The notes: a model not told the origin generated them from the letters alone. Counted from the first letter of the stretch, positions 18,616 to 32,259 are shown. The stretch is 64,000 nucleotides of DNA from Microbacterium terregens (GCF_039534975.1 NZ_BAAAWH010000001.1:1550001-1614000), one strand, 5' to 3'. Numbers and translations: made by a program.

Positions 18616-19769
18616 GCGTCACAGCCCCCCGGGGGTTCGACGCTGCCGGAGTCGCGGCGGGCCTGAAGTCCACCGGGAAGACCGACGTCGCCGTCGTCGT
18701 CAACCGTGGTCCCCTCAAGGTCGGCGCCGCGGTGTTCACCTCCAACCGCGCCAGGGCCAACCCGATCCTGTGGTCGCAGCAGGCCATCCAGGACGGCGTC
18801 GTCGAGGCGATCGTCCTGAACTCCGGCGGCGCGAACTGCTTCACGGGCACCTTCGGCTTCCAGACCACGCACCAGACCGCCGAGCGAGCCGCGGAACTGC
18901 TCGGCGTGAGTTCGGGCGACGTCCTGATCTGCTCCACCGGGCTGATCGGCACCGGCGATGAGGTCTTCCGCGCGAAAGTGCTCGACGGCACCGCGAAAGC
19001 CATCGCCGCGCTCAGCCCCGACGGCGGCGAAGCGGCATCCCTCGCGATCATGACCACCGATTCGCGCCCAAAGCGCTCGGTCGTGGGGCGGGACGGCTGG
19101 TCCATCGGCGGCATGGCGAAGGGCGCCGGGATGCTGGCACCCGGGCTGGCGACGATGCTGGTCGTGATCACGACCGACGCCGTGCTCGACGCCGCCGCCG
19201 CCGACACCGCGCTGCGTCAGGCGACCGGAGTGACCTTCGACCGCCTCGACTCGGACGGCTGCATGTCGACCAACGATCAGGTCACCCTCATGGTCAGCGG
19301 TGCTTCCGGCGTCACGCCGACCGCCGAGGACTTCGCCGCGGCGCTCGCCGAGGTCTGCCTCGACCTCGCCACGCAGCTCCAGGGCGATGCCGAGGGTGCC
19401 TCGCACGACATCGCCATCCGGGTCGTGCACGCGGCATCCGAGGCCGACGCCGTCGAGGTGGGCCGCTCGGTCGCCCGCAACAACCTCTTCAAGGCGGCCA
19501 TCTTCGGCAATGACCCCAATTGGGGCCGGGTCCTGGCAGCCATCGGCACCACCGACGCGGCCTTCGACCCCTATGACGTCGATGTCTGGATGAACGGCGT
19601 GCGCGTGTGCAGCAAAGGCGGTCCCGACGCGTCCCGCGATGACGTGGACCTGACCCCGCGGGCGACGGACCTCCTCATCGACCTCCGCGTCGGCGACGCG
19701 TCGGCGACGATCCTGACGAACGATCTGACGCACGACTACGTGCACGAGAACAGCGCCTACGCATCATGA
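18612..19769 (+). CDS. argJ: Glutamate N-acetyltransferase / amino-acid N-acetyltransferase
   Basis: ArgJ recycles the acetyl group between ornithine and glutamate and cuts itself into two chains. The self-cleavage site is the Ala-Thr in [11 protein letters not shown], with Thr the new N-terminal nucleophile. SGGANCFTG and the late [19 protein letters not shown] are family signatures. Length is 385 aa. GTG 18612 overlaps the argC stop. A cyclic pathway is expected, so a separate argE or argA is not strictly needed. Confidence 0.95.
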   Translation: MSVTAPRGFDAAGVAAGLKSTGKTDVAVVVNRGPLKVGAAVFTSNRARANPILWSQQAIQDGVVEAIVLNSGGANCFTGTFGFQTTHQTAERAAELLGVSSGDVLICSTGLIGTGDEVFRAKVLDGTAKAIAALSPDGGEAASLAIMTTDSRPKRSVVGRDGWSIGGMAKGAGMLAPGLATMLVVITTDAVLDAAAADTALRQATGVTFDRLDSDGCMSTNDQVTLMVSGASGVTPTAEDFAAALAEVCLDLATQLQGDAEGASHDIAIRVVHAASEADAVEVGRSVARNNLFKAAIFGNDPNWGRVLAAIGTTDAAFDPYDVDVWMNGVRVCSKGGPDASRDDVDLTPRATDLLIDLRVGDASATILTNDLTHDYVHENSAYAS

Positions 19770-19782
19770 ACGAGCACCTGAG

Positions 19783-20684
19783 ATGACCGACATCGACCTG
19801 CAGGTCACCGACCCCGCCGATGCGAGCGCCAAAGCAGCGACCCTGATCGAGTCGCTGCCCTGGCTGCAGCGCTTCAACGACCAGATCATCGTGATCAAGT
19901 ACGGCGGCAACGCGATGGTCAGCGACGAACTGCAGGACGCGTTCGCGTCCGACATCGCCTATCTCCGCTACGTCGGCGTCAAGCCCGTCGTCGTCCACGG
20001 CGGCGGACCGCAGATCTCGTCGATGCTGGATCGCCTCGCGATCCCGAGCGAGTTCAAGGGCGGCTACCGTGTCACCAGCACCGAGGCCATCGGCGTCGTG
20101 CGGATGGTGCTGACCGGGCAGATCAACCCGCAGCTGGTCGCCAAGATCAACGCGCACGGACCGCACGCCGCGGGCCTTTCCGGCGAGGACGCCGGACTGT
20201 TCGGCGGCCGTCGGCGCGGCGTCATCCTCGACGGGGTCGAGCACGATCTCGGGCGCGTCGGCGACGTCGTCGAAGTCGATCCTCAGCCCGTGCTCGACCA
20301 GCTCGCCGCCGGCCGCATCCCCGTCGTCTCCAGCATCGCGCCCGACCTCGATCGGCCCGGGCACTCGCTCAATGTCAACGCCGACGCCGCCGCCGCCGCG
20401 CTGGCGGTCGCGCTCGGCGCCGCGAAGCTCGTCGTGCTCACCGACGTGCCCGGGCTCTATGCCGACTGGCCGAACCGGGACTCGCTCGTCTCGCACCTGA
20501 GCACGACCGAGCTGCGCAGCATCCTCCCGACGCTCGAGTCGGGCATGATCCCGAAGATGCAGGCCTGTCTTGACGCGGTCGAGGGCGGAGTGGAGACGGC
20601 GGCGATCATCGACGGACGCGTGCCGCACTCGGTGCTCGTGGAGATCTTCACCAGCAAGGGAATCGGAACAGAGGTGGTCCTCGG

Positions 20685-20688
<4 letters not shown>
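19783..20688 (+). CDS. argB: Acetylglutamate kinase
   Basis: Phosphorylates N-acetylglutamate, usually the arginine-inhibited step. It is a 301-aa amino-acid-kinase fold with [10 protein letters not shown] (phosphate loop), [10 protein letters not shown] (substrate glycine loop) and [17 protein letters not shown]. The N-terminal helix before the first strand (about 25 residues, with LPWLQRFND) is the type linked to hexamer formation and arginine feedback. It begins 13 bp after argJ and overlaps argD by 4 bp. Confidence 0.95.
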
Positions 20689-25408
<4,720 letters not shown>

Positions 25409-25412
25409 CGAC

Positions 25413-26273
25413 TCAGCCGCGGATCCGGTCGACTTCGCTGATCACACCGGCGGTATCGTCCGCGCTCTCGCGCGTGCGGGCGATCAGGTCGGACAGCGCG
25501 GTCGCCGCCTCGCCGTGGCGGCCTTCCCCGTCGAGGCGGCGCAGGAATGCGAGGGCGACGACGGCATCCTGATGCTCGCCGAGCGCGTCCTGCAGCGCCT
25601 TGCTCCGCTCGATCGCATACACGGCACCGGCGCCCATGACAGGCTCAGCGAGCTCGATCGCATACCGATGACGCTTACCGGCCTTGCGGGCCGAGTGCAG
25701 TAGGGCGGTGGCAGCGGGATCGCCCGCCGCGGAGGCGGCGCGAGCTCGACGCAGGCGCGTTCGCAACCGCGCGTCGGTCTTCTCGATCTTCTGCAGCGCG
25801 CGGTCCGCAGGACGGTCCGAGCCGACGTCGAACGGCGGATCGTCGTGCCAGCGCGCGACCTCCGCATAGAGAGCCGCGCCCCGGGCGCCGTTCAGGGCTT
25901 CTGTCACGCGGTCCCATGAGTCTGCGCGGTCGCGTTCGATCTCTTCTGCGATCAGGTGTGCAGCAGCACCCGCCGAACTCCCCGGGTCGTCGAAGCGCTC
26001 GGAGAGAACCTGCAGATCCCGCAGTTCGCCGAGCAGCAGACCCGCCCACCGCAGCTCCGTGGCGAAGCCGGCGCCGACGTCGGCGTCGTAGACCCCTCGG
26101 AATGTGCGAAGCGTCGCGCGCAGTCGCCGGATGGCCACGCGCACCGGGTGCACAACGCTCTCGTCGCGGGATGCGATCGGGAGCCGGGCGTCGTGGACGA
26201 CTCGGCACTGCTCGCGAACGTACGCCTGCACGAGGGATCCGAGGGTGTCCCCGTACGCAGGTGATCGGACCAT
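25413..26273 (-). CDS. CHAD domain protein (probable polyphosphate binder)
   Basis: A 286-aa, all-alpha CHAD domain protein. Conserved features are HPVRVAIRRLRATLRTF in the first half and HSARKAGKRHRYAIE with ALQDALGEHQDAVV in the second; the regularly spaced His, Arg and Lys form the basic pocket known to bind polyphosphate in this family. No CYTH triphosphatase domain is attached, so it is a stand-alone binder. ATG 26273 overlaps the stop of the preceding membrane-protein gene by 1 bp (TGATG), making it the third gene of a minus-strand operon with satD-like and membrane-protein genes. Confidence 0.85.
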   Translation of the reverse strand: MVRSPAYGDTLGSLVQAYVREQCRVVHDARLPIASRDESVVHPVRVAIRRLRATLRTFRGVYDADVGAGFATELRWAGLLLGELRDLQVLSERFDDPGSSAGAAAHLIAEEIERDRADSWDRVTEALNGARGAALYAEVARWHDDPPFDVGSDRPADRALQKIEKTDARLRTRLRRARAASAAGDPAATALLHSARKAGKRHRYAIELAEPVMGAGAVYAIERSKALQDALGEHQDAVVALAFLRRLDGEGRHGEAATALSDLIARTRESADDTAGVISEVDRIRG

Positions 26274-26878
26274 CACCAGATCGCGAGTCGCACCAAGGCG
26301 CCGACGATGCACGCCCACAGCAGACTCGAGAGAGTCCCGATGATGAATCTCTCGCGAGCCTCTGCCGCGGCCAGCTCCGAGAATCGACCGACGCCCTTGA
26401 TCGCCACGACGATGGCCAGTGCCTCCGGGAAGCCGACGATGAGTGACATCACGACCGCGAGTCGTTCGAGGTAGCCGATCGTGGTCCCCCCGCGCAGGAC
26501 CTCGGTCGAGCCGGCCGACTCCGTGCCGTCGGTGATGCCCGCGGCCTGAGCATCCAGCATGATGCCGCCGTTGGCTCCGTCCCGCACTCGGCCGTGGGTC
26601 GCGATCTCGAGGATCCGTCGGGTGACCGGGTTCCCGCCGAGCACGGCGACGGCGGTGCCCAGGACGGCGATGATCAGCCCCATCAGAAGCGGGACATTGA
26701 CAGGCGAGACCACGACCACGATCAATGCGAGCAGCACCAGCGTGGCGGCGGCGACGAGGGGCGCGGTCGCAGGGCGCCGCAGGCTGAGTGTGATCAGCAC
26801 CAGGGCCGCGCACATCGACAGGAACAGGAAGATCGACAGCAGTGCGACGATGATCGCCTCGGGGAAGAGCACGGGCAT
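26273..26878 (-). CDS. Membrane protein of unknown function (SatD partner)
   Basis: A 201-aa membrane protein with three N-terminal hydrophobic segments (about residues 5-85), a polar Gly-rich loop (about 95-130) and two C-terminal segments. The C-terminal segment GRFSEL followed by ERFIIGTLSSLLWA is a compact motif seen in other small bacterial membrane proteins. It lies 12 bp after the satD-like gene and overlaps the CHAD gene by 1 bp, so the three are almost certainly co-expressed. In Firmicutes satD is also followed by a membrane-protein gene. The function is not known. Confidence 0.75.
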   Translation of the reverse strand: MPVLFPEAIIVALLSIFLFLSMCAALVLITLSLRRPATAPLVAAATLVLLALIVVVVSPVNVPLLMGLIIAVLGTAVAVLGGNPVTRRILEIATHGRVRDGANGGIMLDAQAAGITDGTESAGSTEVLRGGTTIGYLERLAVVMSLIVGFPEALAIVVAIKGVGRFSELAAAEARERFIIGTLSSLLWACIVGALVRLAIW

Positions 26879-26890
26879 GCGGTCAGTCTT

Positions 26891-27499
26891 TCACGGTGCC
26901 TGTCGCCGCACCCCGTCAAGGCTCGCCAGTGTGCGCTCGAGCGCAGGAATGGCGGCCTCCTCGAGCCGGAGCCCCCCGGCCTTGGCCCGCAGGCTCACTG
27001 CCGTGGGCGTGATTCCCAACCGGGCGGCGATGCTCTTCTGCGTCAGTCCCTCGGCGAGCAGATCGGCGACCTCCCATCCCTGCGCGGACCGGCGATCCCG
27101 CACGTCCACGAGCAGGCGGAGGTAGGCCTCGGCATCCTGAGCGGCGAGGGCATCGGAGGAGGAGACCGCCACTCGGCCCGGTGCGCCCTTTGCTCGATCC
27201 ACCGCGTCGCGGGCCAGGACGAATGCCTGCCCCCGTCCGGCTCGGATGTCGTCGGGAAGCGGCGTCTCGACCACTCCTGCGCCGATTCCGACGCTCCACC
27301 CTCCGTCGCGCAACAGTGCGAGCGTGATGGCCAACGCCGCAGGGGCGCTGCCGGTGAGCGCTTGAAGTTCGTCGCCCGCGTTGCGCTGGACCGGGATGGC
27401 AAGCCGATGCCCGGCCACCCGCTGCACGATATCCACTCCCGCCGGCACCAGATCGGCTCTGTTCCTGCTGTCTCGCTGGTCCGCGGTGAGAACGAACAT
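26891..27499 (-). CDS. SatD-family protein with C-terminal helix-turn-helix
   Basis: A 202-aa protein. The N-terminal 140 residues fit the SatD family: opening VLTADQRDSR, central RNAGDELQAL, then WSVGIGAGVVETPLP and GRGQAFVLARDAVDRAK. The GDE turn and the VGIG strand resemble the layout of GGDEF/nucleotide-cyclase palm domains, though catalytic metal ligands are not proven. The C-terminal part (about 150-185) has a helix-turn-helix, LTQKSIAARLGITPTAVSLRA. ATG 27499 follows GGGAGG. A perfect palindrome lies 16 bp upstream, and self-regulation by the HTH is a fair guess. Confidence 0.78.
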   Translation of the reverse strand: MFVLTADQRDSRNRADLVPAGVDIVQRVAGHRLAIPVQRNAGDELQALTGSAPAALAITLALLRDGGWSVGIGAGVVETPLPDDIRAGRGQAFVLARDAVDRAKGAPGRVAVSSSDALAAQDAEAYLRLLVDVRDRRSAQGWEVADLLAEGLTQKSIAARLGITPTAVSLRAKAGGLRLEEAAIPALERTLASLDGVRRQAP

Positions 27500-27515
27500 G
27501 ATCCCTCCCAGAAAT

Positions 27516-27529
27516 AAGTCAATTGACTT
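27516..27529. promoter_or_regulatory. Perfect 14-bp palindrome upstream of the satD-like gene
   Basis: AAGTCAATTGACTT is exactly self-complementary and AT-rich in a region of about 70% GC. It sits between the satD-like start (27499, minus strand) and the plus-strand VOC gene (27674). A related partial site, AAGACTTAACTT, lies at 27552-27563. The position suits an operator for the HTH-bearing SatD protein or another regulator. Confidence 0.6.
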
Positions 27530-27673
27530 GATTCGTTGAGATCAGGTTACAAGACTTAACTTCCCTTCGCCAGATCGGTCGTTCGCGACAGCCCGCAGGC
27601 TTACATCTCACGAATGAAGCTGAGTGCCTTAGCCGATCTGGACGCAACGCGTGCGCTGTGGAAACGTCGGGGC

Positions 27674-28024
27674 ATGGCGAAAGTGGAGCACTTCGAAATC
27701 CCGGTCGACGACATCGCGCGGGCGCAGGCCTTCTACACCTCGGTCCTCGGATTCGACTATGAGCCCTGGGGTGACGAGATGGGGATGCTGCGGCAGCCCC
27801 GCAGCGAGGGCATCAACGGTGATCTGCATCTGCGCGGGGCGACGCCGCATCCGACGGTGGTGTTCACGGTCGACCGCATCGAAGACACCGTCGCGAGGGC
27901 GGTGGCCGCCGGCGGCGAACAGGTCGGCGACATCCAACCGCTCAGCGAGAACTCGCGGTGGGTCTACATCAAGGACTCCGAGGGCAACCTTATCGGAGTT
28001 TTCGACGAGATCGCCGCGGCCTGA
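27674..28024 (+). CDS. VOC-family (glyoxalase-like) protein
   Basis: A 116-aa single-chain vicinal-oxygen-chelate protein. KVEHFEIPVDDIARAQAFYTSVLGF is the first beta-alpha-beta unit and VFTVDRIEDTVARAVAAGG with IKDSEGNLIGVFD the second. His and Glu residues at the usual metal positions are present in part (HFEIP; near EGNLIGVF). The frame is open to 27614, but ATG 27674 starts exactly at the domain. The substrate is unknown; antibiotic or methylglyoxal handling are common in the family. Confidence 0.75.
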   Translation: MAKVEHFEIPVDDIARAQAFYTSVLGFDYEPWGDEMGMLRQPRSEGINGDLHLRGATPHPTVVFTVDRIEDTVARAVAAGGEQVGDIQPLSENSRWVYIKDSEGNLIGVFDEIAAA

Positions 28025-28064
28025 CCGCGTGGGAGGCGCGCGGGCCGCTGATAACCTGGCACGC

Positions 28065-29372
28065 GTGTCTTCTCCCGCCCTGACCTCGAGCGAACCCGCC
28101 ATCGACCCGTCGTTCGAGAACGTCTGGGATGAGCTGGTGTGGCGCGGGCTCGTGCATGTCTCCACCGACCAGGATGCGCTGCGCGCGCTGCTCGCAGGGC
28201 CGCCGATCGTGTACTACTGCGGGTTCGACCCGACCGCACCGAGTCTGCACCTGGGCAACCTGGTCCAGCTGCTCGTCATGCGACGTCTGCAGCTGGCTGG
28301 CCACAAGCCGCTCGGGCTGGTGGGCGGTTCGACCGGACTCATCGGGGACCCGCGCCCCACGGCCGAACGCGTGCTGAACACCAAGGAGACAGTCGGCGAG
28401 TGGGTCGGCTACCTGCAGACGCAGGTGGAGCGCTTCTTGAGCTTCGACGGCGAGAACGCCGCCCGCATGGTCAACAACCTCGATTGGACCGCGCCGCTGA
28501 GCGCGATCGACTTCCTCCGGGAGATCGGCAAGCACTACCGGGTCGGGAAGATGCTCAAGAAGGAGGCCGTCAGCGCGCGGCTCAACTCCGACGAGGGCAT
28601 CAGCTACACCGAGTTCAGCTACCAGATCCTGCAGGGACTGGACTTCCGCGAGCTCTACCTGCAATACGGGTGCGTGCTCCAGACCGGCGGAAGCGACCAG
28701 TGGGGCAACCTCACCAGCGGCGTCGATCTCATCCATCACGCCGAGGGCGAGAGCGTTCACGCGATCGGCACGCCGCTGATCACGAACAGCGACGGCCGCA
28801 AGTTCGGCAAGAGCGAGGGCAACGCGATCTGGCTCGACTCGAAGCTGACGAGCCCGTACGCGATGTACCAGTTCTGGCTCAACACCGACGACGCCGACGT
28901 CGCCGATCGGTTGAAAGTCTTCACCTTCCTCACGCGCGCCGAGATCGAAGGGGTCGTGGCAGCCCATGGGGCCGAGCCGTTCCGCCGGATCGGACAGAAA
29001 CGCATCGCGCTCGAGGTGACCGCCCTCGTGCACGGTCCGGATGCCGCGGCCGCGGCGATCGCGGCATCCGAGGCGCTCTTCGGCCAGGGGGATCTGCGAG
29101 CGCTGGATGCCGAGACGCTGCAGAGCGCGCTCCGCGAACTGCCGCACGCCGACCTCCCTGCGGGGACGCCGGTCGTCAACGCCCTGATGGAAACCGGCCT
29201 CGTCGCCAGCCTCAGCGAGGCGCGTCGCGCCATCGCACAGGGTGGGGTCAGCGTCGACGGGGTGAAAGTGCCCGACGACGCGGCCGTGGTGGCCGGGTCG
29301 CTGCCCGGGGGAGTGTCCGTGCTGCGCCGTGGAAAGAAGACGCTGGCCGGCGTGTTCATCACCGGGCGCTGA
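28065..29372 (+). CDS. tyrS: Tyrosine-tRNA ligase
   Basis: A class I synthetase, 435 aa. The HIGH-type motif is APSLHLGNL, the KMSKS-type motif KFGKSEGN, and tyrosine contacts include YYCGFDPT and QTGGSDQWGN. The C-terminal S4 domain (last 65 residues, SLSEARRAIAQGGVSV) binds tRNA. GTG 28065 lies 7 nt after TAACCT (28052-28057), a leaderless start; the longer frame upstream runs through the VOC gene in another phase. The gene corresponds to Rv1689 in the conserved order. Confidence 0.96.
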   Translation: MSSPALTSSEPAIDPSFENVWDELVWRGLVHVSTDQDALRALLAGPPIVYYCGFDPTAPSLHLGNLVQLLVMRRLQLAGHKPLGLVGGSTGLIGDPRPTAERVLNTKETVGEWVGYLQTQVERFLSFDGENAARMVNNLDWTAPLSAIDFLREIGKHYRVGKMLKKEAVSARLNSDEGISYTEFSYQILQGLDFRELYLQYGCVLQTGGSDQWGNLTSGVDLIHHAEGESVHAIGTPLITNSDGRKFGKSEGNAIWLDSKLTSPYAMYQFWLNTDDADVADRLKVFTFLTRAEIEGVVAAHGAEPFRRIGQKRIALEVTALVHGPDAAAAAIAASEALFGQGDLRALDAETLQSALRELPHADLPAGTPVVNALMETGLVASLSEARRAIAQGGVSVDGVKVPDDAAVVAGSLPGGVSVLRRGKKTLAGVFITGR

Positions 29373-29409
29373 GCCTCGGCGCAGATCCCTCGGACGAGCA
29401 GACCGAAGC

Positions 29410-30255
29410 ATGCCGTTCACCCCGAGCCACGCGGTCGTCGCGCTGCCATTCGTGCGCACGCCGCTGTTGCCGGCGGCGATCGCGGTCGGTGCGATGACAC
29501 CGGATCTTCCGCTGTTCGTGCGCGGTCTGCCGCTGCACTACGGGCTCACGCACGATCTGCGGTGGCTGCCGTTGACCGTCGCGCTCGCACTCGCGCTGCT
29601 CCTGATCTGGCGCTGCGTACTGCGGCCATCGGTCCGTGATCTGTGTCCCGATCGGCTGGCCCAGCGCCTGCCGGCGGACTGGGATGCCGCGCCGCCCGAG
29701 GCGCTCCGCGAGACTTTCGGTGTCCGACGCGACCGGGAACACGCTCTCTCTGGCAGCGGTGACCGCAGCCGGTCGTCGGTGCGCGGCATCCTGCTCCTGC
29801 TGGCGTCCCTCGTTCTCGGGGTCCTCAGCCATATCGCATGGGACCTGTTCACGCACGAGGGACGCTGGGGCGTCCAGGTGCTTCCCGTGCTGGAAGGACT
29901 GTGGGGTCCGCTCGCCGGGTACAAGTGGCTGCAGCACGGGTCGTCGGTGGTCGGAGTCGCGGTCATCGCGGTATGGGCGATGCTCTGGCTGGCACGCCGG
30001 AACCCGGGTCCGTCCATCCGCCGTGTGCTGCCGGCGGTCGCCCGCTGGGGGTGGTGGCTTTCGCTGCCTGTGCTTCTGTTCGTCGCATGGGTCATCGGCC
30101 TGGTGGCATACGGCCCACTTACCGGGAGCTGGACGATCGCACACCTGGCCTATCGCGTTCTTCCGCCGGCGTGTGCGCTGTGGGGAGGCCTCACCCTCGT
30201 GCTGGCCGTCCTCGTCCAGCTTCTGCGCGCGCGCCGGTCGGTGCGCGTCGCCTAG
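29410..30255 (+). CDS. DUF4184 membrane protein
   Basis: A 281-aa integral membrane protein. The opening MPFTPSHAVVALPF with GAMTPDLP is diagnostic for DUF4184, and LGVLSHIAWDLFTHEGRWG is the second conserved block, with His and Asp residues in positions reminiscent of metal-dependent membrane hydrolases. About six hydrophobic segments are seen. The role is unknown. It starts 37 bp after tyrS and its stop overlaps the convergent CoA-transferase gene by 4 bp. Confidence 0.82.
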   Translation: MPFTPSHAVVALPFVRTPLLPAAIAVGAMTPDLPLFVRGLPLHYGLTHDLRWLPLTVALALALLLIWRCVLRPSVRDLCPDRLAQRLPADWDAAPPEALRETFGVRRDREHALSGSGDRSRSSVRGILLLLASLVLGVLSHIAWDLFTHEGRWGVQVLPVLEGLWGPLAGYKWLQHGSSVVGVAVIAVWAMLWLARRNPGPSIRRVLPAVARWGWWLSLPVLLFVAWVIGLVAYGPLTGSWTIAHLAYRVLPPACALWGGLTLVLAVLVQLLRARRSVRVA

Positions 30256-31625
30256 GGCAGTTCGGACCAGTTCGGCGTGTCGCGTCCCCAGGGTCGCGGC
30301 GGAAGATAGGCGTTCGGGCCACCGTCGTACGCGAGTGCCGGACCGGTCGTGATGACCGAGCGCCCATCCACCGCGAACTCCTGCAGATGCGGAGCGGGGT
30401 CGAGCGGCGCATCGGACGGCTCGGGCGAGGGCGTGCGCGGCATGCCGAGCAGCTCGGCCGCGATGCGCCGGAGCGATACGTCCACGATCCACGTTCCCCC
30501 GTCGGTCTCCTGAGCGCGAAGGGCCGACATCACGCCCGCTGCCAGCAGGTAGCCGGCGCTGTGATCAAGCGCCTGCGCGGGCAGTGCGCCAGGGCGCTCG
30601 CCGTCGGAGGATTCGATCCAGGCGATCCCGCTGGCGGCCTGGACGAGGCTGTCGAATCCGCGACGATCGGCGACGGCGGGCTCCGCCCCCCACGCCGTCA
30701 GGCGCGCGACGATCAGGCCGGGGTACTGCGCGGCGAGCCGCTGAGGCCCGAGGCCCAGTCGGTCCATCGCGGTGGCCCGATACCCGGTGACCACGACGTC
30801 AGCGGATGCCAGCAGCCGATCGAAGGCTCCGCGATCATCTGCCGCATTCAGATCGAGGAGTGTGGAACGCTTGCCGTGGCCGCTGTCCAGGTGCTGCCAT
30901 TCCGGCTCCGGAAGCGCGCGGGGGTCGATTCGCAGCACGTCTGCACCGAGCAGCGCGAGCGTACGCGTCGCGACCGGCCCGGCGATCACGCGAGTGAGGT
31001 CAAGGACGCGGATGCCGCGTAGTGGCGCCTGCGCGATACGCGAGTCGCGGAGACGGGGGAGCGCAGCGCCGCCCTGCCGCAGATCGACGACCGGAGCGCG
31101 ACGCAGCGTCGCATCGACCGCCGCGTTCTCATGGGACACGCCCACGCACAGGCCGCCGGCCGCGGTGATCGCCTGCGTCGCGACGCCCGCCGGCATTCCG
31201 CGCAGGGCTGCGGCCGCCGACTCCGCGTCTGCCTCGGGTGGCAGTCCCAGTCCGCGCAGCAACGCCGTCGCATGGTGCGGATAGTTTCCGTGCGTACGCA
31301 CCCACCCATCCGATGACCGGAAGAAGCCGGACAGGGGAGCCCAGACGGACGGCCGCTCGCCGTTCAGCAGGAGATGCCGCTCGCTGGTGTACGACACCGC
31401 GATGCGGTCCGGATCGAGGGTGATGGGGCGTTCGCCGGTCAGGGTGGCTGCGGCCAGTGAGGCGGCGGCAACGCTCGCCCACGCCAAGGAAGCGACATCC
31501 GTGCGCGCCGGCAGGGGAACCGCCCGTCCTGTCTCGAGAGGTGCGGAAAGGAACGAGGGATGCCCGGCGAGCGACGCCCACACGCGGCGGAGCAGTCGGT
31601 GCCGGGCGGAAGCGGGGCCGGTCAC
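30252..31625 (-). CDS. CaiB/BaiF-type (class III) CoA-transferase with rearranged domain order
   Basis: A 457-aa CoA-transferase-like protein. The canonical N-terminal block (GIRVLDLTRVIAGPVATR, then GADVLRID, SGHGKRSTLLDLN and FDSLVQAASGIAWIES) lies in the middle, from about residue 195. The first 190 residues carry a segment, DGWVRTHGNYPHHATALLRGLG, that resembles the C-terminal half of ordinary CaiB proteins. The order therefore looks permuted or partly duplicated. GTG 31625 is the best in-frame start, but no ribosome site is clear. The substrate is unknown. It faces the tyrS side, upstream of the rRNA operon in the opposite direction. Confidence 0.75.
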   Translation of the reverse strand: MTGPASARHRLLRRVWASLAGHPSFLSAPLETGRAVPLPARTDVASLAWASVAAASLAAATLTGERPITLDPDRIAVSYTSERHLLLNGERPSVWAPLSGFFRSSDGWVRTHGNYPHHATALLRGLGLPPEADAESAAAALRGMPAGVATQAITAAGGLCVGVSHENAAVDATLRRAPVVDLRQGGAALPRLRDSRIAQAPLRGIRVLDLTRVIAGPVATRTLALLGADVLRIDPRALPEPEWQHLDSGHGKRSTLLDLNAADDRGAFDRLLASADVVVTGYRATAMDRLGLGPQRLAAQYPGLIVARLTAWGAEPAVADRRGFDSLVQAASGIAWIESSDGERPGALPAQALDHSAGYLLAAGVMSALRAQETDGGTWIVDVSLRRIAAELLGMPRTPSPEPSDAPLDPAPHLQEFAVDGRSVITTGPALAYDGGPNAYLPPRPWGRDTPNWSELP

Positions 31626-32021
31626 GCCACGCCCTCGGCGAGTACAGACCGGTGGACGGGTGGATGCGCGGGCGCGGCCATGGGGGGAGGCTACGCCCGT
31701 GCCGGCCCGCCGGCCACCTGATCCTTCGGCGCAGCTGGGCACGCCTCGGGCGCCGGAAATGCCCTCCGACCAGGCAGACACGCCCGGGCGACGGCCCGGA
31801 TTTGCCAGCCCCGTCAAAGCCAACGTAATCTATTGATTGTTCGCCCCACAGGGAAGCGGAGAGGCCGAAAAGCTTCACCCCCCTCAAGTGGAGAACCACC
31901 CCCCATCCTTCAGATCTCTCATTGAGAGTTCGTGCCTCCGGGTTTAGGATGGAGGTCCCCACTCCTCGAAGCTGTCGTTGAGTGCTGTTCGCTGACGTTC
32001 GATCGTCACGGACAGCCCGAT
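31626..32021. other. Non-coding region upstream of the rRNA promoters
   Basis: No convincing gene is seen here. The first 180 bases are GC-rich and carry only poor antisense frames. From about 31870 the sequence becomes richer in A and T with clustered CCCC and TCTCATTGAGAG, which could bind nucleoid proteins or carry upstream promoter elements for the rRNA operon. This is inferred only from position. Confidence 0.4.
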
Positions 32022-32049
32022 TTGACAGGCTGACGGAACGGGGTAAGAT
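32022..32049 (+). promoter_or_regulatory. rRNA promoter P1
   Basis: A perfect -35 TTGACA (32022-32027) and -10 TAAGAT (32044-32049) with a 16-bp spacer. The downstream TAGAGAAGTTGCCC is repeated exactly after the second promoter. Strong consensus boxes are uncommon elsewhere in this window and fit rRNA expression. Confidence 0.85.
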
Positions 32050-32162
32050 AGAGAAGTTGCCCCGCGGACCGGCTGATACGCCGAAGCGCAGGGCACCTGA
32101 TCACTCTTCGTGAGATGCGGTCGATGATTGCACTTCCGACGGAAACGTCGAAAAGCGCCGAT

Positions 32163-32190
32163 TTGACAAGCGGGTCACGAAGAATAAGAT
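32163..32190 (+). promoter_or_regulatory. rRNA promoter P2
   Basis: TTGACA (32163-32168) and TAAGAT (32185-32190), again with a 16-bp spacer, lie 141 bp downstream of P1 and share the same initial transcribed bases. The pair looks like a tandem duplication of a promoter cassette. Confidence 0.85.
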
Positions 32191-32244
32191 AGAGAAGTTG
32201 CCCTGAAAGACAGCCGGAAGGCTGAAAGCAGGAGCATCCGATCC

Positions 32245-32259
32245 TTGAGAACTCAACAG
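32245..32259 (+). promoter_or_regulatory. rRNA leader boxA-like / processing element
   Basis: TTGAGAACTCAACAG in the transcribed leader matches the element found ahead of 16S genes in many actinobacteria. A related TTTGAGAACTACACAG occurs in the 16S-23S spacer near 34218. Such paired sites serve antitermination and RNase III processing. The rest of the leader to 32411 is AT-richer, with short hairpins. Confidence 0.6.

Noticed and set aside
26273..26878. Membrane protein as a DUF3307 protein because it follows satD
   Set aside because: Its segments and the ERFIIGTL motif do not fit DUF3307 convincingly, so only a positional analogy is kept.
31129..31962. Frames on both strands upstream of the rRNA operon
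   Set aside because: They are shadows of the CoA-transferase gene or Arg/Pro-rich noise extending into the promoter region.
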